A stretch of DNA of 64,000 nt from JAOXRU01 sp965247735 (GCA_965247735.1 CBDFHN010000002.1:2914001-2978000), one strand, 5' to 3'. Positions 26,230 to 34,202 are shown, counted from the first letter of the stretch. Notes: generated by a model not told the origin, from the letters alone. Translations and numbers: made by a program.

Positions 26230-26884
26230 AATTAAATATTTGATAGTATTTATTATTTTAACCTCTTGTTCAAATGAGGATTTATTAAACAATGAAGAGA
26301 AAAAATATTTATTAGAATTAACAAACTCGAAAGATTTTATTTTATCTAGAGATAATGGTTCTTTAAGGATGGAGATTTATGATAGTGAGATTAAATCGGA
26401 AGAGGAGCAAAAATTATTTTCATCAATTATAATTAAAGAAGTATCGTCAATTGTAGACAAAAAAAGAACGATTAAGGAGACGAATTCGAATAATACAGTT
26501 CTTTTTATAAACGATAAGAAGAAAGGGAATACTTATTCTCTCAAAAACACAATTCTCTCACAAGCTAATAAGTGTTATAAATCAGTAGATAGTTTAATAA
26601 AATTTGTAGAGATTAATGATAAGAAAAAGACTAAACGATTTATTGATAATAATTTTTTAGAAAAAACTCAAGTAAACGAACTAATTGAAAAATGGTTTAA
26701 TGTTTTTGATTTAGATAAAAAACATACTGTAAATTCTTATGGTTTTGCAAAAAATAAAATAAAATTTAATAATGAGTTTTGTGATATAATTGAAATATAT
26801 CTACAATACGATGATGTGGTAAAAAGTAAGTTTTTAAAACTATCCTTTAAGTCAGGTTTATTAATAGATTTAGCAAAAGAATAA
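26222..26884 (+). CDS. Predicted lipoprotein downstream of RHS tip; candidate immunity protein
   Basis: A 220-aa protein. The frame is open from 26153, but the ATG at 26222 gives a clean lipoprotein signal (MNKIKYLIVFIILTSC, lipobox LTSC, Cys16), so this start is chosen. It overlaps the RHS gene stop by 8 bp (ATGAATAA). The mature part is highly charged, Lys/Asn rich, mostly helical with a few strands, and resembles nothing I know. Both its DNA and the preceding toxin tip are more AT-rich than the RHS body. Position directly after a variable RHS tip is typical of immunity genes; this is inference. Confidence 0.75.
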   Translation: MNKIKYLIVFIILTSCSNEDLLNNEEKKYLLELTNSKDFILSRDNGSLRMEIYDSEIKSEEEQKLFSSIIIKEVSSIVDKKRTIKETNSNNTVLFINDKKKGNTYSLKNTILSQANKCYKSVDSLIKFVEINDKKKTKRFIDNNFLEKTQVNELIEKWFNVFDLDKKHTVNSYGFAKNKIKFNNEFCDIIEIYLQYDDVVKSKFLKLSFKSGLLIDLAKE

Positions 26885-26935
26885 CTCTAAGCAGATTGAA
26901 CATTTGCAATGGCAATCGTTAAAATGGAATAGTAA

Positions 26936-26972
26936 AGAATAAGCCACAGCAGCGATGTTGTGGTTTTTTATG
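26936..26972 (+). terminator. Rho-independent terminator after the lipoprotein gene, also repeat copy A
   Basis: A CCACA/TGTGG stem is followed by a T-run. The flanking words AGAATAAGCCAC...AGCGA...GTGGTTTTTTATG recur at 29059-29094 after the primase-like gene. The XRE and primase genes are therefore bracketed by near-identical terminator sequences. Confidence 0.65.
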
Positions 26973-26974
26973 TC

Positions 26975-27304
26975 TTAAGAATATGCTTTTTTAGCTTTAA
27001 AGTCACGAATCAGAGCATCGATAACCATAAAAATTTTGTCTTTTTCGTCATCATCTAATTTAGAAACTTCTTCTACTCTTTTAAGAACATTATTATCTAG
27101 TTCTAAAGTTGTTTTACCTACAAGGTAATCTATAGATATATTAAGTGCATCAGCGATCTTCATTATTACTTCAATAGAAGGAGTCATCGCATCACGTTCA
27201 TATCTTCCGATAATATCACCAGAGGTATTTACTTTTTTACCTAAAGCAGCTTGTGAAAGATTGTACTTTTTCCTTAAAATCAAAATATGTTCTCCTAAAG
27301 TCAT
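26975..27304 (-). CDS. XRE-family helix-turn-helix transcriptional regulator
   Basis: A 109-aa protein. Residues 5-62 form a Cro/C1-type domain (ILILRKKYNLSQAALGKKVNTSGDIIGRYERD...PSIEVIMKIADALNISIDYLVG). The C-terminal 45 residues are a charged helix (VEEVSKLDDDEKDKIFMVIDALIRDF), as in many mobile-element repressors. It is divergent from the primase-like gene, 157 bp away, and probably represses that gene and itself. The short intergenic region contains repeated TTAAA/TAGTT words but no clear palindrome I could define. Confidence 0.9.
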   Translation of the reverse strand: MTLGEHILILRKKYNLSQAALGKKVNTSGDIIGRYERDAMTPSIEVIMKIADALNISIDYLVGKTTLELDNNVLKRVEEVSKLDDDEKDKIFMVIDALIRDFKAKKAYS

Positions 27305-27461
27305 ACGCTTACGTAGTTAAAACTACTATTAAAAGTAGGTTTAAGCAAAAGTAGATGATTTAAACGTCTTAAACAAAATGATTAAGTCTTGCTTTGTTCT
27401 GACTAAAAGATTACATTTGCTACGAATAGGTCTTAAATGCTTTTTAAAAAATATTTTCACA

Positions 27462-29060
27462 ATGTTAGATACAAGCAATGCAAACAACTATAATTACATC
27501 GCAAAACACCTAGAAATCCATATTCTAGGAGGAATCAAGGTTACAAAACTGGAGACTTTACGTGTAACGCTATCAGTTCAGAAACTAAAAGAATATAGTA
27601 TTTTAAGACATAGTGTAGATCTATACAACGATAACCAAGTAGAAAAGTTTACAAGAACAATAGCAGAACGTTTAGAAATAGGCACTAGCGAAGTTAGACG
27701 AACATTACAGGAGCTTACTAAAGCATTAGAAAGTTACCGTTTTTTACTCATAGAAAAAGAACATCTTGCTACTTCTCCTTATCACAAAGAATTATCTGCA
27801 ACAGAATTGCGAGCCGCAGAAGCGTTTTTAAAAAAGAAGAATTTATTACAGCTAACCAATGAGCTTATTGGTAAAAGTGGAGTTATTGGAGAAATTGACA
27901 ATCGGTTGTTAATGTATTTGATATTTACATCAAGAAAAACCAATAATCCTTTGCATTGTATTAGTCTAGGGAGTTCTGGAGTTGGTAAAACACACTTGCA
28001 ATCTAAGGTTGCAGAACTAATACCACAAGAAGATAAAGTAGAAATTACAGTATTATCTGCAAATGCTTTTTACTATTTTAACAGAACAGAACTACAGCAC
28101 AAACTAATCCTCATAGAAGATTTAGACGGAGCAGAATCTGTATTATATCCATTACGAGAATTACAATCAAAAAAAAGAATCACAAAAACAGTGGTTCATA
28201 AAGACACAAAAGGGACAACCAAAACCATACACTTAACGGTTGAAGGTCCTGTATGTGTTGCAGGCTGTACTACCCAAGAAAGTATTTACGAAGATAACTC
28301 TAACAGGAGTTTTTTACTTTATATAGACGAAAGCGAAGCACAAGACCAGCGTATTATGAATTATCAGCGTAGCGCTTCCGCAGGGAAACTAGATAAGCAA
28401 GCTCAAATAGATACCATACAATTATTACAAAATGTACAACGCTGTTTAAAAACTGTTACCATCATCAATCCTTTTGCTGAGTATTTAGACCTTCCAAAAT
28501 CTGTATTTAAACCACGAAGAACCAATAGTCATTATCTACAATTTATAGAAGCCATTACCTTTTACAAGCAATACCAACGAGAGTCGAAGGTCGACAGCCA
28601 AACAGGAGAGATGTATATCGAGACGACAATAGAAGATATACAAGAGGCTAATGAGTTAATACAAGAAGTGCTACTACGTAAAAGTGATTTACTAAACGGT
28701 GCATGCAGACAGTTTTTTGAAGATCTTAAAACATATTTAAAAAAAGAAAAGAAATCCACTTTTACTAATACTGAAATCCGTAGAGTTTTACGAATAAATC
28801 CAAGTAATCAAAAAAGATATATGATACAATTACAATTAGCAGATTTAGTATGTAAAGCTAAAGGAAACAAACGAAAAGGCTATCTATACGAAGTGGTGAG
28901 CTATGATGATTATGAAGCCACAAACAAGCAAATAGTACAACTTCTGGAAACTACAGTCAGTGAAATACATACTAAAATACTTGCCCAGATAGCTCGGATA
29001 TGCCGTAAACGTGCTAGCGCAGAAATGTTTTCTGTGCCGATTATGAGTAATAAAATATAG
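27462..29060 (+). CDS. Primase/helicase-like ATP-binding protein of mobile-element type
   Basis: A 532-aa protein. An earlier ATG (27378) exists, but the ATG at 27462 removes an unlikely hydrophobic/basic leader. Residues 20-150 are helical and charged. A P-loop ATPase core follows, with Walker A LGSSGVGKTHLQ (about residues 166-177) and Walker B LILIEDLDGAE (about 215-225), then sensor-like segments (VAGCTTQE, NRSFLLYIDES). It resembles the C-terminal half of CHC2-primase/ATPase fusion proteins in Bacteroidota elements. No zinc-finger or Toprim half is present here, so it may be split or truncated. The last 25 codons lie in repeat copy 1. Confidence 0.65.
   Translation: MLDTSNANNYNYIAKHLEIHILGGIKVTKLETLRVTLSVQKLKEYSILRHSVDLYNDNQVEKFTRTIAERLEIGTSEVRRTLQELTKALESYRFLLIEKEHLATSPYHKELSATELRAAEAFLKKKNLLQLTNELIGKSGVIGEIDNRLLMYLIFTSRKTNNPLHCISLGSSGVGKTHLQSKVAELIPQEDKVEITVLSANAFYYFNRTELQHKLILIEDLDGAESVLYPLRELQSKKRITKTVVHKDTKGTTKTIHLTVEGPVCVAGCTTQESIYEDNSNRSFLLYIDESEAQDQRIMNYQRSASAGKLDKQAQIDTIQLLQNVQRCLKTVTIINPFAEYLDLPKSVFKPRRTNSHYLQFIEAITFYKQYQRESKVDSQTGEMYIETTIEDIQEANELIQEVLLRKSDLLNGACRQFFEDLKTYLKKEKKSTFTNTEIRRVLRINPSNQKRYMIQLQLADLVCKAKGNKRKGYLYEVVSYDDYEATNKQIVQLLETTVSEIHTKILAQIARICRKRASAEMFSVPIMSNKI
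28985..29060 (+). repeat. Direct repeat copy 1 (overlaps the 3' end of the primase-like gene)
   Basis: Aligns with 29111-29188 over about 76 bp, including an identical 24-bp core at 29015-29038 that contains GCGCAGAAA...TTTCTGTGC, an imperfect hairpin. Confidence 0.75.
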
Positions 29061-29094
29061 AATAAGCCACCTTTAGCGAGGTGGTTTTTTTATG
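29059..29094 (+). terminator. Rho-independent terminator after the primase-like gene, repeat copy B
   Basis: A CCACC/GGTGG stem (29067-29071 with 29080-29084) is followed by seven T. Shares AGAATAAGCCAC, AGCGA and GTGGTTTTTT with 26936-26972. Confidence 0.75.
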
Positions 29095-29878
29095 CAATAG
29101 ATTTTAGTTTCCAGATCGCGCGGATATCCGCCGTAAACATGATAGCGCAGAAATGTTTTCTGTGCCCAGTATGAGTAAGAAGAATATATGCAATACCCCT
29201 GATGCCACCAGTATCTACTACCAATCGTTTTTAACAAGTGGCGGTAATGAGTAAGAAGAATAAATAATATACTTGTTTAACTTTAGTCTATTTAACCACA
29301 AGTTGCAAACTTTCGACGGCAGGAGTTTAACTTCGTTTAAAAAAACATATACTCTTTAGTCTATTGTTTTCTGTCAAAATTTTATGCAGTTGAATAAAAA
29401 AACTAATTTAGCTTCATAAACCAATTTAAGGCACTTAAAAAACTGTATTCTTACTACTATAGCAACCAAAAAAATTAAACTTTATTATTTATCTCTTGCT
29501 TAATTTTTTGTTTCTCTTATTTTTTGGAGCCCCTTAAATTGGAATTTAAAAAATGATACAATATGGGCTCTTGTTAAGAAAATTTTTAAGCTATAACTTA
29601 TTCTTTTACCCATTAGCATCGTTGGTTTTTAATCCAGAATACAACCTATTCAAAAACAATATTTTCTATGTTTTTTCTATAAAAATGAGCTTTTTATTGC
29701 TTTTAGTGATATTTAATTGTAATTTTGCGTCAATTAATACTCTATTTTGGTTATATATCACTGTTTTATTAAAAAATAATCGTTAATAGAGTTCTTTTTT
29801 ACCAATAGCAAACCTTTATTAAAAAGAACCTCATGTGACTGAGGGAAGCGGAGCTATACTTAAAAACTAAATATTATC
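29095..29878. other. Gene-free stretch of about 780 bp after the primase-like gene
   Basis: Holds repeat copy 2, a GCCAC...GTGGC inverted repeat near 29200-29244, and a very AT-rich 400 bp. A 77-codon frame at 29553-29786 has no credible start context and is rejected. A small hairpin CCTCA-TGTGAC-TGAGG (29829-29844) lies 35 bp before the antiterminator gene. Confidence 0.5.
29111..29188 (+). repeat. Direct repeat copy 2, non-coding
   Basis: Second copy of the 28985 repeat with the identical 24-bp core at 29143-29166. It also holds the perfect palindrome GCGGATATCCGC (29120-29131). Its frame is broken relative to copy 1. The word ATGAGTAAGAAGAATA at its end recurs near 29250. Confidence 0.75.
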
Positions 29879-30382
29879 ATGAAATTAAATATAGGTTGGC
29901 ACGTACTGTATGTTAAATCTCGTTGGGAGAAAAAAGTATATGAATCTTTACAAGAGATTTCTTTAGAATCTTTTTTACCTCAAAAGCAAACAATTAAGCA
30001 ATGGAGTGATAGAAAAAAAATGGTTTTAAAACCATTGTTCCCATCATACCTATTTGTACATATCAACTGTGCATTAGACCTGCACAAAGCCTTATCTATC
30101 AATGGGGCATGCGCATATGTCCGCATTGGAAAAGAATACGCAAAAGTAACCGAAAAAGAAATAAATAAAATTAAACTTTTGGTTGGAAATAAAAATATAA
30201 CTGATATAGAAATAAGTACACAGCTTCCTAAAATTGGCGACTTTAATAAGATTAATTATGGGCAATTAAACGGGGTAGATTGCGAAATTATCAAAGTAGA
30301 TAATCACAATAAAATTATTGTAAGGATTGATTCGTTACAGCAAAACATCATAGCAACTGTTCCTTTACATTGCCTATCATAA
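29879..30382 (+). CDS. UpxY-family transcription antiterminator (NusG/RfaH paralogue)
   Basis: A 167-aa protein with a NusG N-terminal domain: WHVLYVKSRWEKKVYESLQE (about residues 7-26), FLPQKQTIKQWSDRKKMVLKPLFPSYLFVHI, and a C-terminal KOW-like region (about 120-165, with NGVDCEIIKVDNHNKIIVRIDSL). UpxY proteins ride on RNA polymerase and let it read through the operon they precede; they were described for capsule loci in Bacteroides. Here the next genes form an enzyme operon after a 172-bp leader, so specific antitermination of that operon is likely. Confidence 0.88.
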   Translation: MKLNIGWHVLYVKSRWEKKVYESLQEISLESFLPQKQTIKQWSDRKKMVLKPLFPSYLFVHINCALDLHKALSINGACAYVRIGKEYAKVTEKEINKIKLLVGNKNITDIEISTQLPKIGDFNKINYGQLNGVDCEIIKVDNHNKIIVRIDSLQQNIIATVPLHCLS

Positions 30383-30554
30383 TCAAGTTTTATAATTACG
30401 GAGTATGTCCAAATTTCTATTCAATCAATCTGCTGCCATAGCAACAAGTTGATTCAAATTCTAATGCTTATCAAGCATAACTATCACCAGAAAACCTTAA
30501 TTAATATCTAAACTAGATAAAAACAAATTTCACTCTTTTTAAAATAAATTAACC
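30383..30554 (+). promoter_or_regulatory. 172-bp leader between antiterminator and enzyme operon
   Basis: Contains the short hairpin ATGCTT-ATC-AAGCAT (30464-30478) and no gene. It is a plausible recruitment or pausing region for the UpxY protein, but no defined ops-like motif can be asserted. Confidence 0.3.
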
Positions 30555-31394
30555 ATGAAAAAATTGATATTCCGAAGTTTTTTGTGTGGGCCATCAAATA
30601 GGTTTGATGTAGTACAACGAGCCATAGACTGTGGCTCTCATGTCGCCCATTTTGATATCGAAGACTCAATTCCTCTAGCAAAAAAGGAAAGTGTTAGAAA
30701 CGATATTGTACAGCAACTTTTACAAGTTACTGATATCTTAACAGCGGTACGCATTAACTCGTTAAATTCAGCAGAAGGATTAAAAGACATAATGTCCTTT
30801 ATAGAAAATAATGTTGTGCCAGACATTGTTATTGTTCCAAAGATTGAATCTCCAGATGGAATTAAATTGGTAAGTGACTTGTTAAAAGATAACTTTAAAA
30901 ATGTCAAAATTTTTGGAGTAATCGAAAGCATAAAAGGCGTAAAATCTTTAGATAGAATTATACATGCAGAAAACCATATTGATGGATTGGTTTTTGGCTC
31001 AGCAGATTTTTCAAAAGATTTGGGACGTATTCCAAGTGCTTTAGATTTGAGTTATGCTAAAAACGAAATTTCATTAGCAGCCAATTATATAAATGCTTTG
31101 GCTGTAGATTCTCCTTGTTTTGCAATTAAAGATTTATCGGTTTTAAAAGATGAGCTGGAAAAAGCTAAAGAGCTTGGTTTTCATGCCAAAATTGCTATTC
31201 ACCCCAGTCAGATTTCTTTAATCAACAAAATATTAAGTCCAACAAAGGAAGAAATTAATTTTGCAACACAAATATTAACCGAAACAGAAGATGTTGAAAA
31301 AAAAGCAGGAATAGTTACTGTAGGCGGAACCATGATTGGTCCTCCTTTTCTTAACATCGCAAAAAGTATTGTAAATCAAGAAAGTAAATTCTAA
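30555..31394 (+). CDS. CitE-like HpcH/HpaI-family CoA-ester lyase
   Basis: A 279-aa TIM-barrel protein of normal CitE-like length. Family landmarks: RSFLCGPSN (Arg7), AHFDIEDS (Glu36, Asp37), AVRINS (Arg66), IVPKIES, GVIESIKG (Glu124, metal ligand), LVFGSADFSKDLG (Asp151, metal ligand) and the late AIHPSQI. Relatives cleave or form malyl-CoA, methylmalyl-CoA, citramalyl-CoA or 3-hydroxy-3-methylglutaryl-CoA using Mg2+. It is stand-alone, without citrate lyase CitD/CitF partners, so a citrate lyase role is unlikely. First of four packed enzyme genes; the stop overlaps the next start (TAATG). The exact acyl-CoA and aldehyde are unknown. Confidence 0.85.
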   Translation: MKKLIFRSFLCGPSNRFDVVQRAIDCGSHVAHFDIEDSIPLAKKESVRNDIVQQLLQVTDILTAVRINSLNSAEGLKDIMSFIENNVVPDIVIVPKIESPDGIKLVSDLLKDNFKNVKIFGVIESIKGVKSLDRIIHAENHIDGLVFGSADFSKDLGRIPSALDLSYAKNEISLAANYINALAVDSPCFAIKDLSVLKDELEKAKELGFHAKIAIHPSQISLINKILSPTKEEINFATQILTETEDVEKKAGIVTVGGTMIGPPFLNIAKSIVNQESKF

Positions 31395-31915
31395 TGAAAT
31401 ATAAAACGTTAAGTAAACTAGAGTCAATTGGAAAAAATCGATACAGAGAGTCTCATGGACTTTATTTTGATGATTTTGATATTGGTGATATTTATGAACA
31501 TCGTCCAGGTAGGACGATAACAGAAACCGATAACATATGGCAATCTTTAATAAACATGAACACGCATCCCTTACATATTGATAATGAGTATGCTTCACAA
31601 ACAGAATTCAAAAAACCGTTAGTATCTAGTCTGGTAACATTCTCTATTGTTGGAGGTCTTAGCCTAGCCGCAACCAGTGCAAGAGGGGTTGCAAATCTAG
31701 GATGGAAAAATATAGAACTTAAAGCTCCTGTTTTTGTTGGAGATACTATTTATGCAGAATCAAAAGTTTTACATAAAAGACTTTCAAAATCTAGACCTAA
31801 TCAAGGTATAGTTACTGTAGAAACCAAAGGACTTAAAATAGATGGAACAATATGTCTTGTTTGGGAAAGAAGTTTTCTAGTACCTACAAAAACATTAAAC
31901 CCATCACAACCTTAA
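31394..31915 (+). CDS. MaoC-like (mesaconyl-CoA hydratase-type) dehydratase
   Basis: A 173-aa hot-dog-fold protein. The hydratase motif reads NTHPLHID (about residues 56-63). Asn56 stands where many MaoC enzymes have Asp, but CitE-linked MaoC proteins commonly show N-T-Q/H-P-L-H, so I do not call it inactive. Further landmarks are EFKKPLVSSLVT, LGWKNIELKAPVFVGDTIYAESKV and a SRPNQGIVTVETKG segment. Homologues add water to or remove it from enoyl-CoA such as mesaconyl-CoA. Pairing with a CitE-like lyase recurs widely, and the two probably act in succession on a beta-hydroxyacyl-CoA. Confidence 0.85.
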   Translation: MKYKTLSKLESIGKNRYRESHGLYFDDFDIGDIYEHRPGRTITETDNIWQSLINMNTHPLHIDNEYASQTEFKKPLVSSLVTFSIVGGLSLAATSARGVANLGWKNIELKAPVFVGDTIYAESKVLHKRLSKSRPNQGIVTVETKGLKIDGTICLVWERSFLVPTKTLNPSQP

Positions 31916-31926
31916 AAATATTTGCA

Positions 31927-32847
31927 ATGAAATTGTATAACTCAACCGCAATCCACAACACCGTAGATTTTCCCGAATTAATTGCCTTCATGAAAAAATC
32001 CTTACGCGAAAAAGCGATAGAGGTAGAATTACCAGCAAGGACATTAATCTTTAAAAAAGAGCCTTTTTCAGTTTTTGGCTCAATGCCCGTATTGGATAAT
32101 GAATCTAACTTATTTGTTGTTAAAAATGCTGCATTTGTAAGTGGTAATAATAATAATATAGGTGCTCTTACTACGGTATTTAATTCTTTAACGGGCAATC
32201 CTATTGCTTTAATAGAAGGTGCAACCATGACTGGCTATAGAACAGCTGCCGCTTCTGGGGCCATTACTAGCCATTGTGCAACAAAAGATGCTTCGGTATT
32301 GTCTATTATTGGTGCTGGCGTTCAGGCATGGTACCACGCGCTTAGCATGTTAGCAATTAGACCAATTAAAGAAATCCGAGTTTTTTCTCGTAGCACTAAA
32401 AAACTACACAAATTTGTTTCAAAACTAAAAGAACAAAAAAGTAATTTATCTGTAATTATTTCAGAATCTATAGATGATTGTGTAGAGAATGCAGATATTG
32501 TAATTACTGCTACTAGCTCTAACACACCTTTAGTTAGTGCAAGCAAGATTAAAGAAACAGCCCATGTATGTGTTATTGGTGGGCATACAAAAATGTCAAG
32601 AGAAATTTCACATAAAGACATGTTTCAACACCTAGTTGTTTCCGAGGATATTATAAGTGCCATCTCTGAAGCAGGTGAAGAACATAAAAATGCCATTGAA
32701 CCAAACGAGCTTTTTTCTATTGATAAGGATAAACTTAGTAGTCAAAAGACTTTTTTTAGCTCTATAGGCACAGCGGTACTAGACTTATACTTTGTTAAAT
32801 ATCTCTTAGCCAAAAATTCTGATGAAAGCGAATCTTTTAATTTATAA
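31927..32847 (+). CDS. Ornithine cyclodeaminase / mu-crystallin family NAD(P)-dependent enzyme
   Basis: The frame extends to an ATG at 31852 inside the MaoC gene, but the ATG at 31927 gives a normal 306-aa family member. Visible: LPARTLIFKKEPFSVFGSMP (substrate region), the conserved TGYRTAAASG (about residues 99-108), a Rossmann motif SIIGAGVQAWYH (about 120-131), TATSSNTPLV and the late GTAVLDLYF. The family includes ornithine cyclodeaminase, alanine dehydrogenase and ketimine reductases, so the chemistry is NAD(P)-linked imine/amine redox. Ornithine as substrate is not supported by context; reduction of an imine derived from the neighbouring oxoamine synthase product is a reasonable guess. 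Confidence 0.85.
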   Translation: MKLYNSTAIHNTVDFPELIAFMKKSLREKAIEVELPARTLIFKKEPFSVFGSMPVLDNESNLFVVKNAAFVSGNNNNIGALTTVFNSLTGNPIALIEGATMTGYRTAAASGAITSHCATKDASVLSIIGAGVQAWYHALSMLAIRPIKEIRVFSRSTKKLHKFVSKLKEQKSNLSVIISESIDDCVENADIVITATSSNTPLVSASKIKETAHVCVIGGHTKMSREISHKDMFQHLVVSEDIISAISEAGEEHKNAIEPNELFSIDKDKLSSQKTFFSSIGTAVLDLYFVKYLLAKNSDESESFNL

Positions 32848-32856
32848 AAAATAATA

Positions 32857-34050
32857 ATGAACAATTTTTCTAATATTCAAAAAATGATCCAATTGGGATC
32901 TCCTTCTTGGGATAAAGCGTCTAGTTTTGGTTTAACCCATATTAGAGCAAAATACACAGAAACAAATAAATTACTTGACAACAAGAATCATGAATTTATT
33001 AATATGTGCTCGTGCTCGTATTTAGGTCTGGATAAGCATAAAAAAATTATTAAAGGCGCAATTGATGCACTTGAAGCACAAAAAGTACTAATATTACCAA
33101 CATCTAGAACCCGTATTGGCCTAAGTCTTCTTGATGAAGTTGAAGAAAAGGTAAGTGAGCTTTTTAATTGTGAAGCGTTTTTGACAGTATCATGTGCTGC
33201 AGCATCTAGCGGCATATTACCATTAATAGCTTCAGGAGCGCTTAGCAATAATAAAAAGCCTTTAATGATTTTTGATAAATTAGCGCACTTTTCTATGAAT
33301 CACATAAAATCAAGCTGTGGAGATGAAACAGAGGTCGTAACTTGTGAGCATAACGATTTGGACTTTATTGAAAAGCAACTTAAGTTAAATCCTGATCGGT
33401 CAGTGTTTTATATTGCAGATGGAGCATATAGTATGGGAGGATACGCTCCTGTAAAAGAATTACAACAATTACAAAATAACTATGGCCTATATGTGTATTA
33501 TGATGACTCTCACTCGATTTCAATGTATGGTGAACGCGGTGTTGGATTTGTTCGTTCTCAATATAACGAGCTAAATAAACGAACTATAATTATTGCCTCT
33601 TTAGGTAAGGCCTTTGGTGCTACTGGAGGTGTCGTATTAATAGGGGATAGTAAAATGCGTCGTACAATTGATATTTTTGCTGGACCTTTGGGTTGGTCTC
33701 AAACGGTTAATGTTGCTGCCCTTGGTGCAATAAACGCATCGGCAGAAATACATAAAACAAATGAATTAAAAGAATTACAACATAAGCTTGCAAAAAATAT
33801 GGCTTTGTTTGATAAAATTATACCAACAGTAAATGCTAATAACAATCTACCTATAAGAGTAATTGAGCTTCCTAAGGCAGAGAAAGCAATTAGTGTCTCT
33901 AAAAAAGTATTTGAAAAAGGTTTTTATACTTCAGCAGTTTTTTTTCCTATTGTTTCGAGAGGAAAAGCGGGTCTGAGAGTAATGGGAAGAGCAGATTTAA
34001 CTGAAAAAAATATAGTTGATTTTTGTGATATTATTAGTGATTCAATTTAA
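32857..34050 (+). CDS. PLP-dependent alpha-oxoamine synthase-like enzyme (KBL/AONS/SPT/CqsA family)
   Basis: A 397-aa fold type I enzyme of family length. Landmarks: FINMCSCSYLGLDKHKKI (N-terminal YLGL region), SRTRIGL, FDKLAHFSMNHI (His144, ring-stacking), ADGAYSMGGYAPVKEL, DDSHS (Asp216 and His219, cofactor) and SLGKAFGATGG with Lys251 as Schiff-base lysine. Members condense an amino acid with an acyl-CoA, with loss of CO2, to give an alpha-aminoketone (8-amino-7-oxononanoate, 5-aminolevulinate, 3-ketosphinganine, CAI-1 precursor). No biotin, haem or sphingolipid genes lie nearby. With two CoA-acting enzymes in the same operon it probably uses their acyl-CoA. Confidence 0.88.
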   Translation: MNNFSNIQKMIQLGSPSWDKASSFGLTHIRAKYTETNKLLDNKNHEFINMCSCSYLGLDKHKKIIKGAIDALEAQKVLILPTSRTRIGLSLLDEVEEKVSELFNCEAFLTVSCAAASSGILPLIASGALSNNKKPLMIFDKLAHFSMNHIKSSCGDETEVVTCEHNDLDFIEKQLKLNPDRSVFYIADGAYSMGGYAPVKELQQLQNNYGLYVYYDDSHSISMYGERGVGFVRSQYNELNKRTIIIASLGKAFGATGGVVLIGDSKMRRTIDIFAGPLGWSQTVNVAALGAINASAEIHKTNELKELQHKLAKNMALFDKIIPTVNANNNLPIRVIELPKAEKAISVSKKVFEKGFYTSAVFFPIVSRGKAGLRVMGRADLTEKNIVDFCDIISDSI

Positions 34051-34101
34051 AAAAATCAAAAGCATTACATTACTCAAAACTATTTAAAAAACTAGAATCA
34101 A

Positions 34102-34134
34102 GAAAAGGCCTTTCAATTTTTGAAAGGCTTTTTT
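34102..34134 (+). terminator. Rho-independent terminator of the CitE-MaoC-OCD-oxoamine synthase operon
   Basis: A perfect 8-bp stem GCCTTTCA/TGAAAGGC (34108-34115 with 34121-34128) followed by six or more T, 50 bp after the last stop. It defines the 3' limit of the enzyme operon. Confidence 0.85.
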
Positions 34135-34171
34135 AGAGACAAGAATTGATTGCGCTAAAAAATTAACAAAT

Positions 34172-34202
34172 AAAAAATCCCCAACATAGTTGAGGATTTT
34201 TT
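34172..34202 (-). terminator. Terminator downstream of tRNA-Cys
   Basis: AAAAAATCC...CAAC-ATAG-TTG...GGATTTTTT forms a hairpin flanked by A and T runs, directly after the 3' end of the minus-strand tRNA. It can act in both directions. Confidence 0.6.

Noticed and set aside
29553..29786. 77-codon plus-strand frame in the AT-rich gap before the antiterminator
   Set aside because: Very Phe/Leu/Asn-rich composition as expected from AT-rich DNA, no ordered signal peptide or domain, and no promoter or start context.
30555..31394. Citrate lyase beta subunit as the role of the CitE-like gene
   Set aside because: No alpha or gamma subunit, ligase or transporter genes are near, and stand-alone CitE-like proteins act on other CoA esters.
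32857..34050. Biotin (BioF), 5-aminolevulinate synthase or serine palmitoyltransferase as specific names for the oxoamine synthase
   Set aside because: No biotin, haem or sphingolipid/sulfonolipid genes lie nearby and sequence reading alone cannot separate the family members.
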